DNA of 64,000 nucleotides from SAR202 cluster bacterium (lineage in GTDB: Bacteria > Chloroflexota > Dehalococcoidia > UBA6926 > VFHL01). Shown piece after piece: positions 9,158 to 18,495 of this stretch (positions are counted from its first letter, which is position 1; each line of letters begins with the position of its first letter). Location of the stretch: the NCBI GenBank assembly GCA_009392005.1, contig VFHL01000002.1, forward strand, positions 1-64,000, given 5' to 3'. The notes under the pieces were generated by a model. The model was given only the letters and a program-made list of their open reading frames with translations, had not been told where the DNA came from and made no database searches. The position numbers and the translations under genes are program-made.

Positions 9158-10156
9158 ATGTCTACTTTGGTAACGACCCCACTGAAACGCCGTGGGAACG
9201 ATGATCACGTAACCGGTACGACAGGGAAACCACTACTCATTATTGTAGAAGGCCAAGACATCACCACTATGATCAATGCCGGGTTACAGGCGATGGGTGG
9301 TATCGAACGAGTTCTCGGACCCAACAAGAAGATCTTGTTAAAACCCAACACGAATCAGCGAGATCCGTTTCCATCAACGACAGATCCAGCAGCCATGCGA
9401 GCAGTTGCTGACCACTGTTTTCAGGCAGGCGTGGAACAAATCATTGTCCACGAAGATCACAAAAGTGAACTTGACTTGTACTTCCAACCGGAGACACTCC
9501 CCGGCATGCAAATCGAGCTCTCCCATTCACCCACCCCAGAACACTATGTTTCTGTCGAACACGAACCATGGCACGGGGATGCAGACCCCTTAGTTGAATA
9601 TAGTCATATGGAAAAACGTGGAATGGTTGCACGGTTATTGGACGGTGATTTCGAAAAAACAGAGGGCCCCAGGTTGCGGGTAGCGAAACAAATCCAAGAC
9701 GCGGCCGTCGTAATCAATATGCCAGTCTTGAAGCGCCATTTTGCTGGCCAAATTACAAGTGCGTTAAAAAATCATTTCGGCTCTGTCTATGGACCACAAA
9801 GATGGCTTGCACATCTCGCACTAAACACCAATCGAGATTATTTTGATCGTAAATTAGCAGAATTTGCGTCTGCAATTCGCCCAGAACTCACCATTACAGA
9901 CGCGCGATCTCTCCAAGCTGTTTCCGGACCAGGACGTGGCCCTGACACGCGCATCATAGAGAGAGTAAATCGCATTATTATTACAAGTGATATGATCGCT
10001 GCTGATGTGGTTGCGATGAATTTGATGAATGAATACGACGACACCTTTACAGAAGAAAATCTTGCCATCCTTGCAAAACAGCACGGTCATGCTGAAGAAT
10101 TAGGTCTAGGAACAAGTGATTTGAGCAAGTTGGAAATTATCGAAGTAACCTCATAA
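9158..10156 (+). CDS. DUF362 domain protein
   Basis: This 332-residue protein matches the DUF362 family: an early ILLKPNTNQ segment, then VINMPVLKRHFAGQITSALKN, followed by a C-terminal half with ITDA and SDMIAADVVAMNLM. DUF362 function is not established; relatives include proteins near ferredoxin-type domains, but no Cys cluster is present here. The frame is open from a TTG at 9077, but the ATG at 9158 is preceded by GAGGAG at 7 nt and is a much better start. The amidase gene begins 20 bp downstream, suggesting co-transcription. Confidence 0.82.
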   Translation: MSTLVTTPLKRRGNDDHVTGTTGKPLLIIVEGQDITTMINAGLQAMGGIERVLGPNKKILLKPNTNQRDPFPSTTDPAAMRAVADHCFQAGVEQIIVHEDHKSELDLYFQPETLPGMQIELSHSPTPEHYVSVEHEPWHGDADPLVEYSHMEKRGMVARLLDGDFEKTEGPRLRVAKQIQDAAVVINMPVLKRHFAGQITSALKNHFGSVYGPQRWLAHLALNTNRDYFDRKLAEFASAIRPELTITDARSLQAVSGPGRGPDTRIIERVNRIIITSDMIAADVVAMNLMNEYDDTFTEENLAILAKQHGHAEELGLGTSDLSKLEIIEVTS

Positions 10157-10176
10157 GATAACTTGCCCCTGAACGC

Positions 10177-11505
10177 ATGCCACACTCAGAAAAAGATTCA
10201 ACTACTGCAGCTTTACCAAGCCTCACGACTCTAGTAAATGAGTTGCGAACCGGTAAACTTCCTTTAGCCAAATACATTACGGAATCGTGCGCTCGGATTC
10301 AAGAATGGGAGCCCTTTATAAAAGCATTGATCCCTGAAAACGACCGCCAAAATCGTCTCCTTTCTGAAGCTCGCGGCCTGGAACAAATATACCCCGACCA
10401 AAGTGCCAGACCGCCGCTGTATGGAGTTCTCGTCGGCGTAAAAGACATCTTCCACACCGATGGATTTATCACAAGGAGCGGATCAGCCGTTCCACCCGAA
10501 ATATTTGCAGGACCTGAGGCCGCAAGTGTGACAGCTTTAAGAAACGCAGGAGCATTAATCTTAGGAAAAACAACGACGACAGAATTCGCCTATTTCGAAC
10601 CGAGTCCAACCCGAAACCCACATAACCTTGAACATACACCAGGTGGATCTAGTAGCGGATCTGCAGCAGCAATTGCCGCAGGGTATTGTCACCTAACGAT
10701 GGGAACGCAAACGATTGGATCCGTGATCCGTCCAGCTGCTTTTTGCGGCACCGTAGGCTTCAAACCGAGTGCGGGACGTATTTCAACCGACGGAATCGTT
10801 CCCCTCGCACCGATATGGGATCAACCCGGATTCTTCACCCAAAGTGTCGCTGATGCCGCACTCTCAGCATCAGTTTTGTGTGATGTTTGGAATACACCCC
10901 CAGAAAACAATGCCCCATTGCCTCTTATCGGGATCCCTGATGATACGTACCTTTCACAAGCGACTCATGAGGGACAATCATCATTTGAAACAACTCTGAC
11001 ACAACTAAAAGAGGCTGGTTACGAAGTTAAACGGGTTCCGACATTTCCAGACATTGAATATATCAATCATATACATCGCAGATCGATGGCTGCGGAAATG
11101 GCCGAAATCCACGCTCAAGCCATCAAAGATCACAAAGATAAATATCGCCAACGGACAGTGGCTTTCATTCATGAAGGACAAAAGGTTGCAAAAAAAGAAG
11201 TCGAAGAGGCGCGCGACAATAGTGTCTCCCTACGAACGCGGCTCCATTCGATCATGGACCAAAACGAAATAGATATCTGGGTAAGCCCATCAGCACCAAG
11301 TTATGCACCCATGGGCATACAATCAACAGGTGACCCAGTCATGAACTTGCCCTGGACGCATAGCGGTCTACCAACAATATCTATTCCAACAAAAACAAAA
11401 TTGCCACTGCCAATTGGCATCCAATGCGCCTCAAGATTCAGGCACGACGAACAACTTCTTTCTTGGGCAATTCAACTTGAAGCAATAGTGTCGCCGACGA
11501 TCTAA
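10177..11505 (+). CDS. Amidase (amidase signature family)
   Basis: This 442-residue amidase-signature enzyme has the Ser-cisSer-Lys triad: Lys89 in GVLVGVKDIF, the Ser-rich GGSSSGSAA loop at 156-164, and the nucleophile Ser182 in IGSVIRPA. It hydrolyses a C-N amide bond. The GatA subunit of the tRNA amidotransferase shares this fold, but no gatB or gatC is nearby, so a stand-alone amidase is more likely. It follows the DUF362 gene by 20 bp and ends before a strong hairpin terminator. Confidence 0.87.
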   Translation: MPHSEKDSTTAALPSLTTLVNELRTGKLPLAKYITESCARIQEWEPFIKALIPENDRQNRLLSEARGLEQIYPDQSARPPLYGVLVGVKDIFHTDGFITRSGSAVPPEIFAGPEAASVTALRNAGALILGKTTTTEFAYFEPSPTRNPHNLEHTPGGSSSGSAAAIAAGYCHLTMGTQTIGSVIRPAAFCGTVGFKPSAGRISTDGIVPLAPIWDQPGFFTQSVADAALSASVLCDVWNTPPENNAPLPLIGIPDDTYLSQATHEGQSSFETTLTQLKEAGYEVKRVPTFPDIEYINHIHRRSMAAEMAEIHAQAIKDHKDKYRQRTVAFIHEGQKVAKKEVEEARDNSVSLRTRLHSIMDQNEIDIWVSPSAPSYAPMGIQSTGDPVMNLPWTHSGLPTISIPTKTKLPLPIGIQCASRFRHDEQLLSWAIQLEAIVSPTI

Positions 11506-11529
11506 ATCCCAATTTCGCTTTGAAAAAGG

Positions 11530-11565
11530 AAAAGGGTGAGAAGATATGAATCTTCTCACCCTTTT
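11530..11565. terminator. Bidirectional intrinsic terminator
   Basis: A perfect 16-bp inverted repeat (AAAAGGGTGAGAAGAT and its complement) with a 4-nt loop lies between the convergent amidase and DUF35 genes. The A/T ends of the stem give a T-rich tail on either strand, so it can stop transcription from both sides. Confidence 0.9.
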
Positions 11566-11613
11566 ATTCGTCAATCACCGGAATCAAAATGACCAATGAC
11601 ACGAGTGGCTATT

Positions 11614-12057
11614 TTACTCCCGAGGTGTTGCAGGCTTGAAATTCGGAACTGCATACGCCCCCGTTGCTTCGTCTTCACGCCGCTCGAATACAACCTGAAC
11701 AGGCATCTCAACGTAAACATCTCTCGGATCTACATCTACAATCCGACTCATGATCCTAATGCCGTCAGCTTCATCTAGCTCAACAAACGCGAGTACAAAA
11801 GGAACGTCTGCAGCAAATGCTGGTCCTGGTGTCTGGCGAACCTCAGTATAACTGTATATCTTTCCTTTTCCACTCACGCGGATCCAGATGTTGTTACGCG
11901 ATAAACAGTTGCCACAATTCTTTTGTGGATACGCTTGAAATGTGTTGCAATCTCCACACTTCTTAATCCTTAGCTCATTGCGCAAACCTGCCTGAAAGTA
12001 GGGCGCAACTTCGGGATGATTTGTAGGTACCGGCTTAGGCCGTGGATTTGAACTCAT
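11614..12057 (-). CDS. OB-fold/zinc-ribbon (DUF35) acyl-CoA-associated protein
   Basis: This is a second DUF35 protein (147 residues) with zinc ligands Cys34, Cys37, Cys48 and Cys51 and an OB-fold ending in VDPRDVYVEMPVQVVFE. It starts one base after the stop of the thiolase-like gene at 12059-13198, so the pair is translationally linked and almost certainly forms one complex. It parallels the pair at 1-1596 but is a diverged paralogue. Acyl-CoA binding is known for the family; the substrate here is not known. Confidence 0.9.
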   Translation of the reverse strand: MSSNPRPKPVPTNHPEVAPYFQAGLRNELRIKKCGDCNTFQAYPQKNCGNCLSRNNIWIRVSGKGKIYSYTEVRQTPGPAFAADVPFVLAFVELDEADGIRIMSRIVDVDPRDVYVEMPVQVVFERREDEATGAYAVPNFKPATPRE

Positions 12058-12058
12058 G

Positions 12059-13198
12059 TTATGGCACCTCGTTTCCTAGAATTATCGTCCCACCACTATG
12101 ACGCAGGCTGAGACTCCCGCCCGTTCCATGAGCAATGGCAATCTTTGCGTCTTCTACTTGATTGCCTTCACGCTCGTGACGCAACTGCCGCGTTGCTTCA
12201 AGTAAAAGGAACATACCGCGCTCACCCGGGTGGTTTGAAGACAATCCTCCACCATCTGTATTAGTTGGCAACTTGCCTTTCAGGCTAAGTGTATCGCCTT
12301 CCACAAAACGACCTCCCTCACCCTTTGGAGCAAAGCCGAGACTTTCAAGCGTGGTTAACACAGTAATCGTGAATGAATCGTAAATCATCGCGATATCAAT
12401 GTCATCGTGTGTAACGCCGGCTTCTGCAAAAGCGCGTGGCCCAGATTGTGCAGCCGCGATCGTTGTCAAATCACGATCTCCAAGACCGGAGTGCGCAATC
12501 GCTTGGCCAGTGCCCAAGACATAAATCGGTTTCTTCTTCAGGTCCTTGGCACGCTCCGCTGATGTCATGATCACTGCTCCACCACCATCTGTCACCAAAC
12601 AGCAGTCAAACAAATGTAGTGGCGTAGAAACTGTACGGCTATTCAACACATCTTCAATTTCGATTGGATCACGCATAACCGCAAAGGGGTTCGTGGATGC
12701 GTGTTGACGTGTCTGCACCGCTATATTCGCCAATTGTTCACTCGTCGTACCAAACTCATGCATATGTCGCTGAGCAACCAATGCATATAACCCAAGCGTT
12801 TGAGAACCGTAGATGGACTCAACAGCATCAGGCCAGGGTAATCGAGGCTCAACAACTCCACGCTGCTCTCCTCGAGACCTATTAGTACTACCGTACGTGA
12901 TGAGTGCGACCTCGCACTGCCCTGCAGCAATCGCTGCCGCAGCGTGAGCTACGAAGAACTCATATGAACCACCACCAACACTGGTCGTATCAACATGTTT
13001 AGGACTAAGATTCAAATACTGACCAAGCGTGAATCCTCGATGGCTAAACAAGCCATCAACGTCCTCTTTCTGCAAGCCTGCATCCTCCAAAGCATCTCGG
13101 GCACAATCAGCCTCGATCGAAAGAATCGACGCCTCCGGATCAAACCGAGCCTCATATTCGTGAATGCCAACAATTGCAGCTTTACCTTTAACGCTCAC
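12059..13198 (-). CDS. Thiolase-like (SCP-x/lipid-transfer type) protein
   Basis: This 379-residue thiolase-fold protein reads TTSVGGGSYEFFVA where thiolases have their nucleophilic Cys, so that residue is replaced. The C-terminal loop keeps NTDGGGLSSNHPGERG with its His. With the adjacent DUF35 gene it matches the organisation of Ltp2/ChsH2-type aldolases and related two-component acyl-CoA enzymes. The frame is open to 13252, but the GTG at 13198 has GGAGG at 7 nt and starts MSVKGKAAIVGI, the usual N-terminus. It has its own promoter region, divergent from the DUF177 operon. Confidence 0.88.
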   Translation of the reverse strand: MSVKGKAAIVGIHEYEARFDPEASILSIEADCARDALEDAGLQKEDVDGLFSHRGFTLGQYLNLSPKHVDTTSVGGGSYEFFVAHAAAAIAAGQCEVALITYGSTNRSRGEQRGVVEPRLPWPDAVESIYGSQTLGLYALVAQRHMHEFGTTSEQLANIAVQTRQHASTNPFAVMRDPIEIEDVLNSRTVSTPLHLFDCCLVTDGGGAVIMTSAERAKDLKKKPIYVLGTGQAIAHSGLGDRDLTTIAAAQSGPRAFAEAGVTHDDIDIAMIYDSFTITVLTTLESLGFAPKGEGGRFVEGDTLSLKGKLPTNTDGGGLSSNHPGERGMFLLLEATRQLRHEREGNQVEDAKIAIAHGTGGSLSLRHSGGTIILGNEVP

Positions 13199-13277
13199 TG
13201 GCAACCCTCCTTCTGCCAAAATTTTGCGAGTGTAAAAACACGGCCTCAGCATACCCCAACCACTGGTAGAGAAGCAA

Positions 13278-13295
13278 CGAAGTGGATCAACTTCG
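13278..13295. promoter_or_regulatory. Candidate operator: inverted repeat upstream of thiolase-like gene
   Basis: CGAAGT-6 nt-ACTTCG is a perfect 6-bp inverted repeat. On the minus strand it abuts TTGCTT (13277-13272), which lies 18 bp from TATGCT, a plausible -35/-10 pair for the thiolase-like/DUF35 unit. The position suits a transcription factor site; no regulator gene is adjacent. Confidence 0.3.
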
Positions 13296-13350
13296 AAGCT
13301 AAACTACCTTTATGTCACAGGAAATCATGCTTATGAATAGGCTTTTTCGT

Positions 13351-13380
13351 TTGACGTAAATCGGTCGGAACACGTATAAT
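13351..13380 (+). promoter_or_regulatory. Sigma-70-type promoter of the DUF177-rpmF-fabD operon
   Basis: TTGACG and TATAAT are separated by 18 bp. Transcription would start near 13387, giving a leader of about 100 nt before the ATG at 13493. Confidence 0.7.
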
Positions 13381-13492
13381 CCTGCCATAGCTCGCGATAA
13401 GTATCGGCTGTTGAAGTTGTGGTGTGTTGCGAGTTTTTGAACCAAGTCTTATACTAAGGTTAATGTTACACGTAGATCAGGTATTCACGGTC

Positions 13493-14020
13493 ATGCAATT
13501 TAACGTCGCAACTTTATTAGTTGAGCCTGTTGGCACAAACCGTTCATATGCGATTGACGGGGTACATGAATCGACAGAGTTTAATGGAAATGTAAATTTT
13601 ACTAAAACAGATGTGGGCATCCTCGTCGAGGCTCAATTTGGAGCAACTGCAAGTTTGGAATGCGCGCGTTGTGTCGGTTTTTATACGGAAAATCTTAAAA
13701 TACGTTTTGAAGAAGAATATCTTCCCGAAAGGGATATAACGTCTGGAGTATTACGGGAAACAAACGAAGAGTCTTACTGGATAAATCCAAACCACATACT
13801 GGATATACAACCGGCAATAGCAGAGTACACTGCACTTGAGATACCGTTAAAGCCACTTTGCTCCAGTAAATGTCTAGGGCTTTGCACAACATGCGGTACG
13901 AATTTGAATAGCTCCGGATGCGAATGTGAAGCAAACTCTGGCCATCCTGCATTCGTTGCATTAAGGGAAAAGTGGGCAAGCCAATCGGCGACAAAAAGCA
14001 ACTCAAGCAATAGCCACTAA
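13493..14020 (+). CDS. yceD: DUF177 (YceD family) protein
   Basis: This 175-residue DUF177 protein contains the family CxxC pair in ECARCVGFY and a Cys-rich C-terminal segment (CSSKCLGLCTTCG). YceD proteins are nearly always encoded just before rpmF, as here, and are thought to act in 23S rRNA or ribosome maturation. The ATG at 13493 starts MQFNVATLL, matching usual family N-termini; upstream in-frame codons at 13424 and 13463 are possible but less likely. It leads the rpmF-fabD-nusB-acpP cluster. Confidence 0.85.
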   Translation: MQFNVATLLVEPVGTNRSYAIDGVHESTEFNGNVNFTKTDVGILVEAQFGATASLECARCVGFYTENLKIRFEEEYLPERDITSGVLRETNEESYWINPNHILDIQPAIAEYTALEIPLKPLCSSKCLGLCTTCGTNLNSSGCECEANSGHPAFVALREKWASQSATKSNSSNSH

Positions 14021-14051
14021 TTAGGAACAAGTCAAAAGAGGAAGAACAAAA

Positions 14052-14249
14052 ATGCCGCCACTACCAAAAAGGAAACTTTCAAGATCACGCCAAGGGAAAC
14101 GAATGAGTCATACTGCGTACGTTAAACCGTCTTTATCCCGATGTTCAACGTGCCAAAGTTTGAAACGACCACATGTGATGTGCCCAATTTGCGGGCACTA
14201 TGATGGGCGTGAAATCAAATCGATCAAGACTCAATCTGAAGAAGTATAA
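14052..14249 (+). CDS. rpmF: 50S ribosomal protein L32 (bL32)
   Basis: This 65-residue protein starts MPPLPKRKLSRSRQGKRMSH, the usual L32 opening. It carries four zinc-ribbon Cys (31, 34, 44, 47), so it is the zinc-binding form. It is part of the large ribosomal subunit. It lies 31 bp after the DUF177 gene and about 100 bp before fabD. Confidence 0.97.
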   Translation: MPPLPKRKLSRSRQGKRMSHTAYVKPSLSRCSTCQSLKRPHVMCPICGHYDGREIKSIKTQSEEV

Positions 14250-14348
14250 AAATTTTGCGTAGTAAAGGTGCCCAAAATACCAGATGTAATAGAAAAAACG
14301 CAATCAGCATGTATAAGGCACATCGAATAAAAGAGGACGAGTGAAAAG

Positions 14349-15284
14349 TTGACCGATCAAGGAAAAGTGGCCTACATATTCCCCGGACAAGGGGCACAAT
14401 CCGTTGGGATGGGCCAGGATATCTTCGCTACTGACGATACGGCGCGTCAGGTCTTTCATGACGCAGACCAAGTGCTCGGCTATTCTCTTTCAGATATGTG
14501 CTTCAACGGACCAGAAGGCGATTTGACAAAAACCATCCATACTCAACCAGCAATTGTGACAACTAGCCTGGCATATTACCAAGCGACAGCGAATACATTA
14601 CGCGAACGCCCCGATTGGCAACCTGCATTCACCGCCGGCCACAGTCTAGGAGAATACACTGCCCTTGCCGTTGCAGGCGCTCTTGATTTTCAGGAGGCAA
14701 TTTGGCTTGTAGGTGAACGCGGCAGGCTGATGCAAGAGGCTGGGGAGAAAAGCGGTGGTGGAATGGGAGCTGTACTCGGATTAGACGCGATTTCCGTTGA
14801 AGAAGTCTGCCAGGAAACTGGTATGGAAATCGCTAACATTAACTCAGATGACCAAATTGTAATTAGCGGACCAAAAGATGCGATGGCACGAGCTTTAGAT
14901 ATGGCTAAAGCGCGTGGAGCACGGAAAGTAATCCCACTGCGCGTCGGAGGAGCATTCCATTCATCGCTCATGGAATCTGCAGTGGAAGGCATGAAACATG
15001 CGATGAAGAAAGTCACGTTGCGCCAACCGACAATTCCAGTTATCGGGAACTGTACTGGCAAACCACTCACCAAAGTAGAAGACATTGAAGCCGAACTATT
15101 ACAGCAACTATGTGAATCAGTCCAATGGAGCCAGTCGGTACGATATATGGCGGGTCAAGGAGTCCAAACGTTCTTGGAAATTGGTCCAGGGCGTGTCTTA
15201 TCAGGATTAGTAAGACGAATCGAATCAGAGGCACAAACGGTGAATGTTGGTGAAGCAAAAGCTTTGGAGAAGTTAGCCTCTTAA
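14349..15284 (+). CDS. fabD: Malonyl-CoA:ACP transacylase FabD
   Basis: FabD moves malonyl from CoA to acyl carrier protein in fatty acid synthesis. The 311-residue length is normal. FPGQGAQSVGMG at 11-22, the nucleophile Ser99 in GHSLGEYTAL and the catalytic His in GGAFHSSLM near 200 are present, followed by the usual EIGPG near the C-terminus. The start is TTG, with AGAGGACGAG upstream. plsX, fabH and fabG, which often accompany it, are absent, while acpP lies two genes on. Confidence 0.96.
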   Translation: MTDQGKVAYIFPGQGAQSVGMGQDIFATDDTARQVFHDADQVLGYSLSDMCFNGPEGDLTKTIHTQPAIVTTSLAYYQATANTLRERPDWQPAFTAGHSLGEYTALAVAGALDFQEAIWLVGERGRLMQEAGEKSGGGMGAVLGLDAISVEEVCQETGMEIANINSDDQIVISGPKDAMARALDMAKARGARKVIPLRVGGAFHSSLMESAVEGMKHAMKKVTLRQPTIPVIGNCTGKPLTKVEDIEAELLQQLCESVQWSQSVRYMAGQGVQTFLEIGPGRVLSGLVRRIESEAQTVNVGEAKALEKLAS

Positions 15285-15337
15285 ATATCAAGCGATATGT
15301 TTTCTACGCGAACAAATAAGAAACGTAGAGAATCTTT

Positions 15338-15763
15338 ATGAGAGAAACAAGTATGAGTGGATTACGACGAGAAGCACGTGGATTAGCATTACAAGCGTTG
15401 TACGAATGGGACTCTGTTCGCCATGATCCTGATCAAGCAATTGATCGCGCTATCACTGAAGGGACATCGGCAGATGTCGACTATGCCCGCGCTATAGTAC
15501 AAAATGTGATCAACAACACAAGCAATCTTGACCGTACGATTTACCAATTCGCCCAAACATGGCCAGTCGCCCAAATTGCCCTAGTGGACAAGAACATTCT
15601 ACGAATAGCATTTTCTGAATTAATTCTCAGTGACGACATTCCACATAAAGTCGTTGCTAATGAAGCAGTGGAAATTGCAAAGGACTACGGAGGACCTAAT
15701 TCCTCAAAATTTGTTAACGGAGTCCTCGGTACATATTTGGATAAAGAACTAGCAATAAAATAG
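15338..15763 (+). CDS. nusB: Transcription antitermination factor NusB
   Basis: This 141-residue all-alpha protein has the NusB pattern: [16 protein letters not shown] near the start and a C-terminal half with [15 protein letters not shown] and [14 protein letters not shown], ending in [11 protein letters not shown]. It binds BoxA RNA with S10 to assist rRNA transcription. ATG at 15338 is used; ATG at 15353 is an alternative. Placing nusB between fabD and acpP ties ribosome and lipid synthesis genes into one transcript. Confidence 0.94.
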   Translation: MRETSMSGLRREARGLALQALYEWDSVRHDPDQAIDRAITEGTSADVDYARAIVQNVINNTSNLDRTIYQFAQTWPVAQIALVDKNILRIAFSELILSDDIPHKVVANEAVEIAKDYGGPNSSKFVNGVLGTYLDKELAIK

Positions 15764-15776
15764 AAGGACAGTAAAT

Positions 15777-16037
<261 letters not shown>

Positions 16038-16163
16038 GTTTCAGTGCTCAACTAAAATCGAAAGTTCTCGTCCTTTGTGTTCAACCGGTAATAAATTTCC
16101 AAATGTAATCGGGAACCGCCAGTTTCTATGGGAACGCGAAGACATTCACAGGGGAATTTTCAG

Positions 16164-16790
16164 ATGCTTGACCTGACCTCTCTTAATGAGAAAATCTCTC
16201 TCTGCACCGCATGTAAACTCGGTGAAGACCGAACAAATGCAGTCCCTGGAGAGGGCCCTAAAGATCCCGATGTGATGTTCATCGGGGAAGCCCCCGGGTT
16301 TTACGAAGACAGAGAAGGAAAACCTTTTGTCGGCCAGTCAGGAAAGTTCCTCAATGAACTAATTAAAGAGGCCGGTTTAACGAGAGAAAAAGTTTTCATA
16401 TCCAACATAGTCAAATGTCGGCCACCCAACAATCGTGACCCATTACCAGATGAAATTGATACTTGCGAAGAATTATGGTTAAGCCAACAGATAAAGGCCT
16501 TGCAACCGAAGATAATAGTCACTCTAGGCCGACATTCCTTATCTCGATTTCTACCTAATGAAACGATAAGCCGTGTTCATGGTCAACCGCGTCTGAAGGG
16601 TGATTTACTCATTTTCCCAATGTACCACCCGGCAGCAGCTTTACATCAACCCAAGCTCCGAGGAACCCTAATCAGCGACATGCAAAAACTCCCAAACCTA
16701 ATAAAGAAAGAAAACAAGATCGAAAACCAAGAAGTTCCGGCTCAACCCGAAACAGATGAGCCAAATCCAAAACAATTGAGAATGTTATAA
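16164..16790 (+). CDS. Uracil-DNA glycosylase, family 4 (Fe-S)
   Basis: This enzyme removes uracil from DNA in base excision repair. Counted from the ATG at 16164 it has 208 residues, with the four cluster ligands Cys14, Cys17, Cys85 and Cys101 and the motifs GEAPGFYEDREGKPFVG at 41-57 and MYHPAA near 153. An in-frame ATG at 16128 exists, but AGGGGA sits 8 nt before 16164, which is the better start. The C-terminal tail after residue 180 is polar and variable. RNase J begins 3 bp after its stop. Confidence 0.93.
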   Translation: MLDLTSLNEKISLCTACKLGEDRTNAVPGEGPKDPDVMFIGEAPGFYEDREGKPFVGQSGKFLNELIKEAGLTREKVFISNIVKCRPPNNRDPLPDEIDTCEELWLSQQIKALQPKIIVTLGRHSLSRFLPNETISRVHGQPRLKGDLLIFPMYHPAAALHQPKLRGTLISDMQKLPNLIKKENKIENQEVPAQPETDEPNPKQLRML

Positions 16791-16793
16791 ATT

Positions 16794-18461
16794 ATGAATA
16801 AGAATACACTACGCGTAATCCCCTTAGGTGGATTAGGTGAAATCGGAAAAAACATGATGGCTCTTGAGTACAATGATGAAATAGTCGTTATCGACTGTGG
16901 AATCATGTTCCCTAGAGCAGATATGCCTGGCGTGGATGTCGTGATTCCTGACATCGCCTACCTCATCGCTAATCAAGAAAAAGTACGTGGAATCTTTTTG
17001 ACTCATGGGCATGAAGACCATATTGGCGCTCTCCCTTATTTGCTACGTGAAATGGATGTCCCCATCTATGGGACCGAGCTTACCCTTGGGCTTGTTCGAG
17101 TTAGACTTGAAGACCGGAAGATACACAACGCATCTTTGCAAACGATAGCGCCATCGGAAACCATCGATTTAGACGAATTCAGCGTTACACCATTCCGTGT
17201 GAATCACAGTATCCCGGATGCCGTAGGATTTATCATCGACACTCCACTTGGCCTTGTAATTCACACAGGAGACTTCAAAATTGACCATACTCCCGTCGAT
17301 GGCATCCAGTTCGATTTAACCGCAATCGCTCAGGCAGGAGACGATGGCGTTTTACTCCTAATGGCCGACTCCACGTATGCGGAGATGGCAGGTTATACAC
17401 CGTCAGAGCAAATTGTTGGAGATGCTTTTGACAACATCATCGGTTCCGCCGAAGGCAGAGTAATCATCGCAAGTTTTGCTTCCCTAATTTCTCGCGTCCA
17501 ACAAGCAATCGACGCTGCTTACAAATATGACCGCATCCTTACAGTAACCGGACGCAGCATGGTTGATAACGTCGCTATGGCTCTAGATATGGGCTATCTC
17601 GAAGACCCCAATAATGTTGTTCGAAAATTGCACGAAGTGAAAAATATTCCTCAAGAAAAAATCGTCTTGATGACAACAGGCGCTCAAGGCGAACCAACCT
17701 CGGCCCTGGTTCGCATGTCCAATAAAAGTCACCGAGACGTCACAATTGAATCAGGGGATACTGTTATTATTTCGTCGAATCCTATACCAGGAAATGAGCT
17801 TTTAGTCAGTCAAACCATCGACAATTTGTTCAAGATTGGTGCTCGTGTTTTTTATTCGCGCCTTAGCGAAGTGCATGTTCGTGGACATGCCAGCAGGGAA
17901 GAACTAAAACTAATGATTAACCTTGCGAATCCTGAGTATTTCATCCCTGTCCATGGGGATTTTCGTCATCTCCAACTTCATGCTGAGATAGCCCAATCAC
18001 TTGGTGTTCCACGAGAAAACACATTCACTCTAGTGAATGGGAACATTTTAGAAATCAACGAGAATAAAGCACATCGCGCCACTTCACTCGATTATGAAAC
18101 AATCTACATTGACGGCCCCATAGACTCTCCAACCCTTGTCGATGTGAATGAAAATATCCTTGAAGACCGCAAGAAACTAGGCAATACAGGAATCATCATA
18201 GTAACGATTGCATGTGACAAGAAATCTGGGAACATGCTCGGTGAACCAAATATCATAGCGCGCGGATTCGTGGACGTGGAAAATCCGAATGAGCTTTGGG
18301 ATCGATGCCGCAAAGTTGTCACAAAATCATTAAAGAAACAGCTTAAACCCTCTTCAAATTCAAATGAAATCGAAAAAACCATGAAAGATTCGTTATCAAG
18401 CTTTTTGTATCAAGAAACTCGGCAAAGACCGGTTATACTACCGGTAAAAGTTGAAGTCTAA
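16794..18461 (+). CDS. rnj: Ribonuclease J
   Basis: This 555-residue metallo-beta-lactamase/beta-CASP RNase has the zinc motif HGHEDH at 71-76, the early PLGGLGEIGKNM, and the PVHGDFRHL motif near 385. RNase J degrades mRNA and matures rRNA from the 5' end and replaces RNase E in many non-proteobacteria. The length is normal. The gene begins 3 bp after the glycosylase stop, so the two are likely co-transcribed. Confidence 0.97.
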   Translation: MNKNTLRVIPLGGLGEIGKNMMALEYNDEIVVIDCGIMFPRADMPGVDVVIPDIAYLIANQEKVRGIFLTHGHEDHIGALPYLLREMDVPIYGTELTLGLVRVRLEDRKIHNASLQTIAPSETIDLDEFSVTPFRVNHSIPDAVGFIIDTPLGLVIHTGDFKIDHTPVDGIQFDLTAIAQAGDDGVLLLMADSTYAEMAGYTPSEQIVGDAFDNIIGSAEGRVIIASFASLISRVQQAIDAAYKYDRILTVTGRSMVDNVAMALDMGYLEDPNNVVRKLHEVKNIPQEKIVLMTTGAQGEPTSALVRMSNKSHRDVTIESGDTVIISSNPIPGNELLVSQTIDNLFKIGARVFYSRLSEVHVRGHASREELKLMINLANPEYFIPVHGDFRHLQLHAEIAQSLGVPRENTFTLVNGNILEINENKAHRATSLDYETIYIDGPIDSPTLVDVNENILEDRKKLGNTGIIIVTIACDKKSGNMLGEPNIIARGFVDVENPNELWDRCRKVVTKSLKKQLKPSSNSNEIEKTMKDSLSSFLYQETRQRPVILPVKVEV

Positions 18462-18495
18462 ATGACGGCAGAGATGCTTCTGAAAGCAGGGGTTT

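Noticed and set aside
10177-11505. GatA subunit of tRNA amidotransferase
   Set aside because: No gatB or gatC nearby; the more general amidase call is safer.
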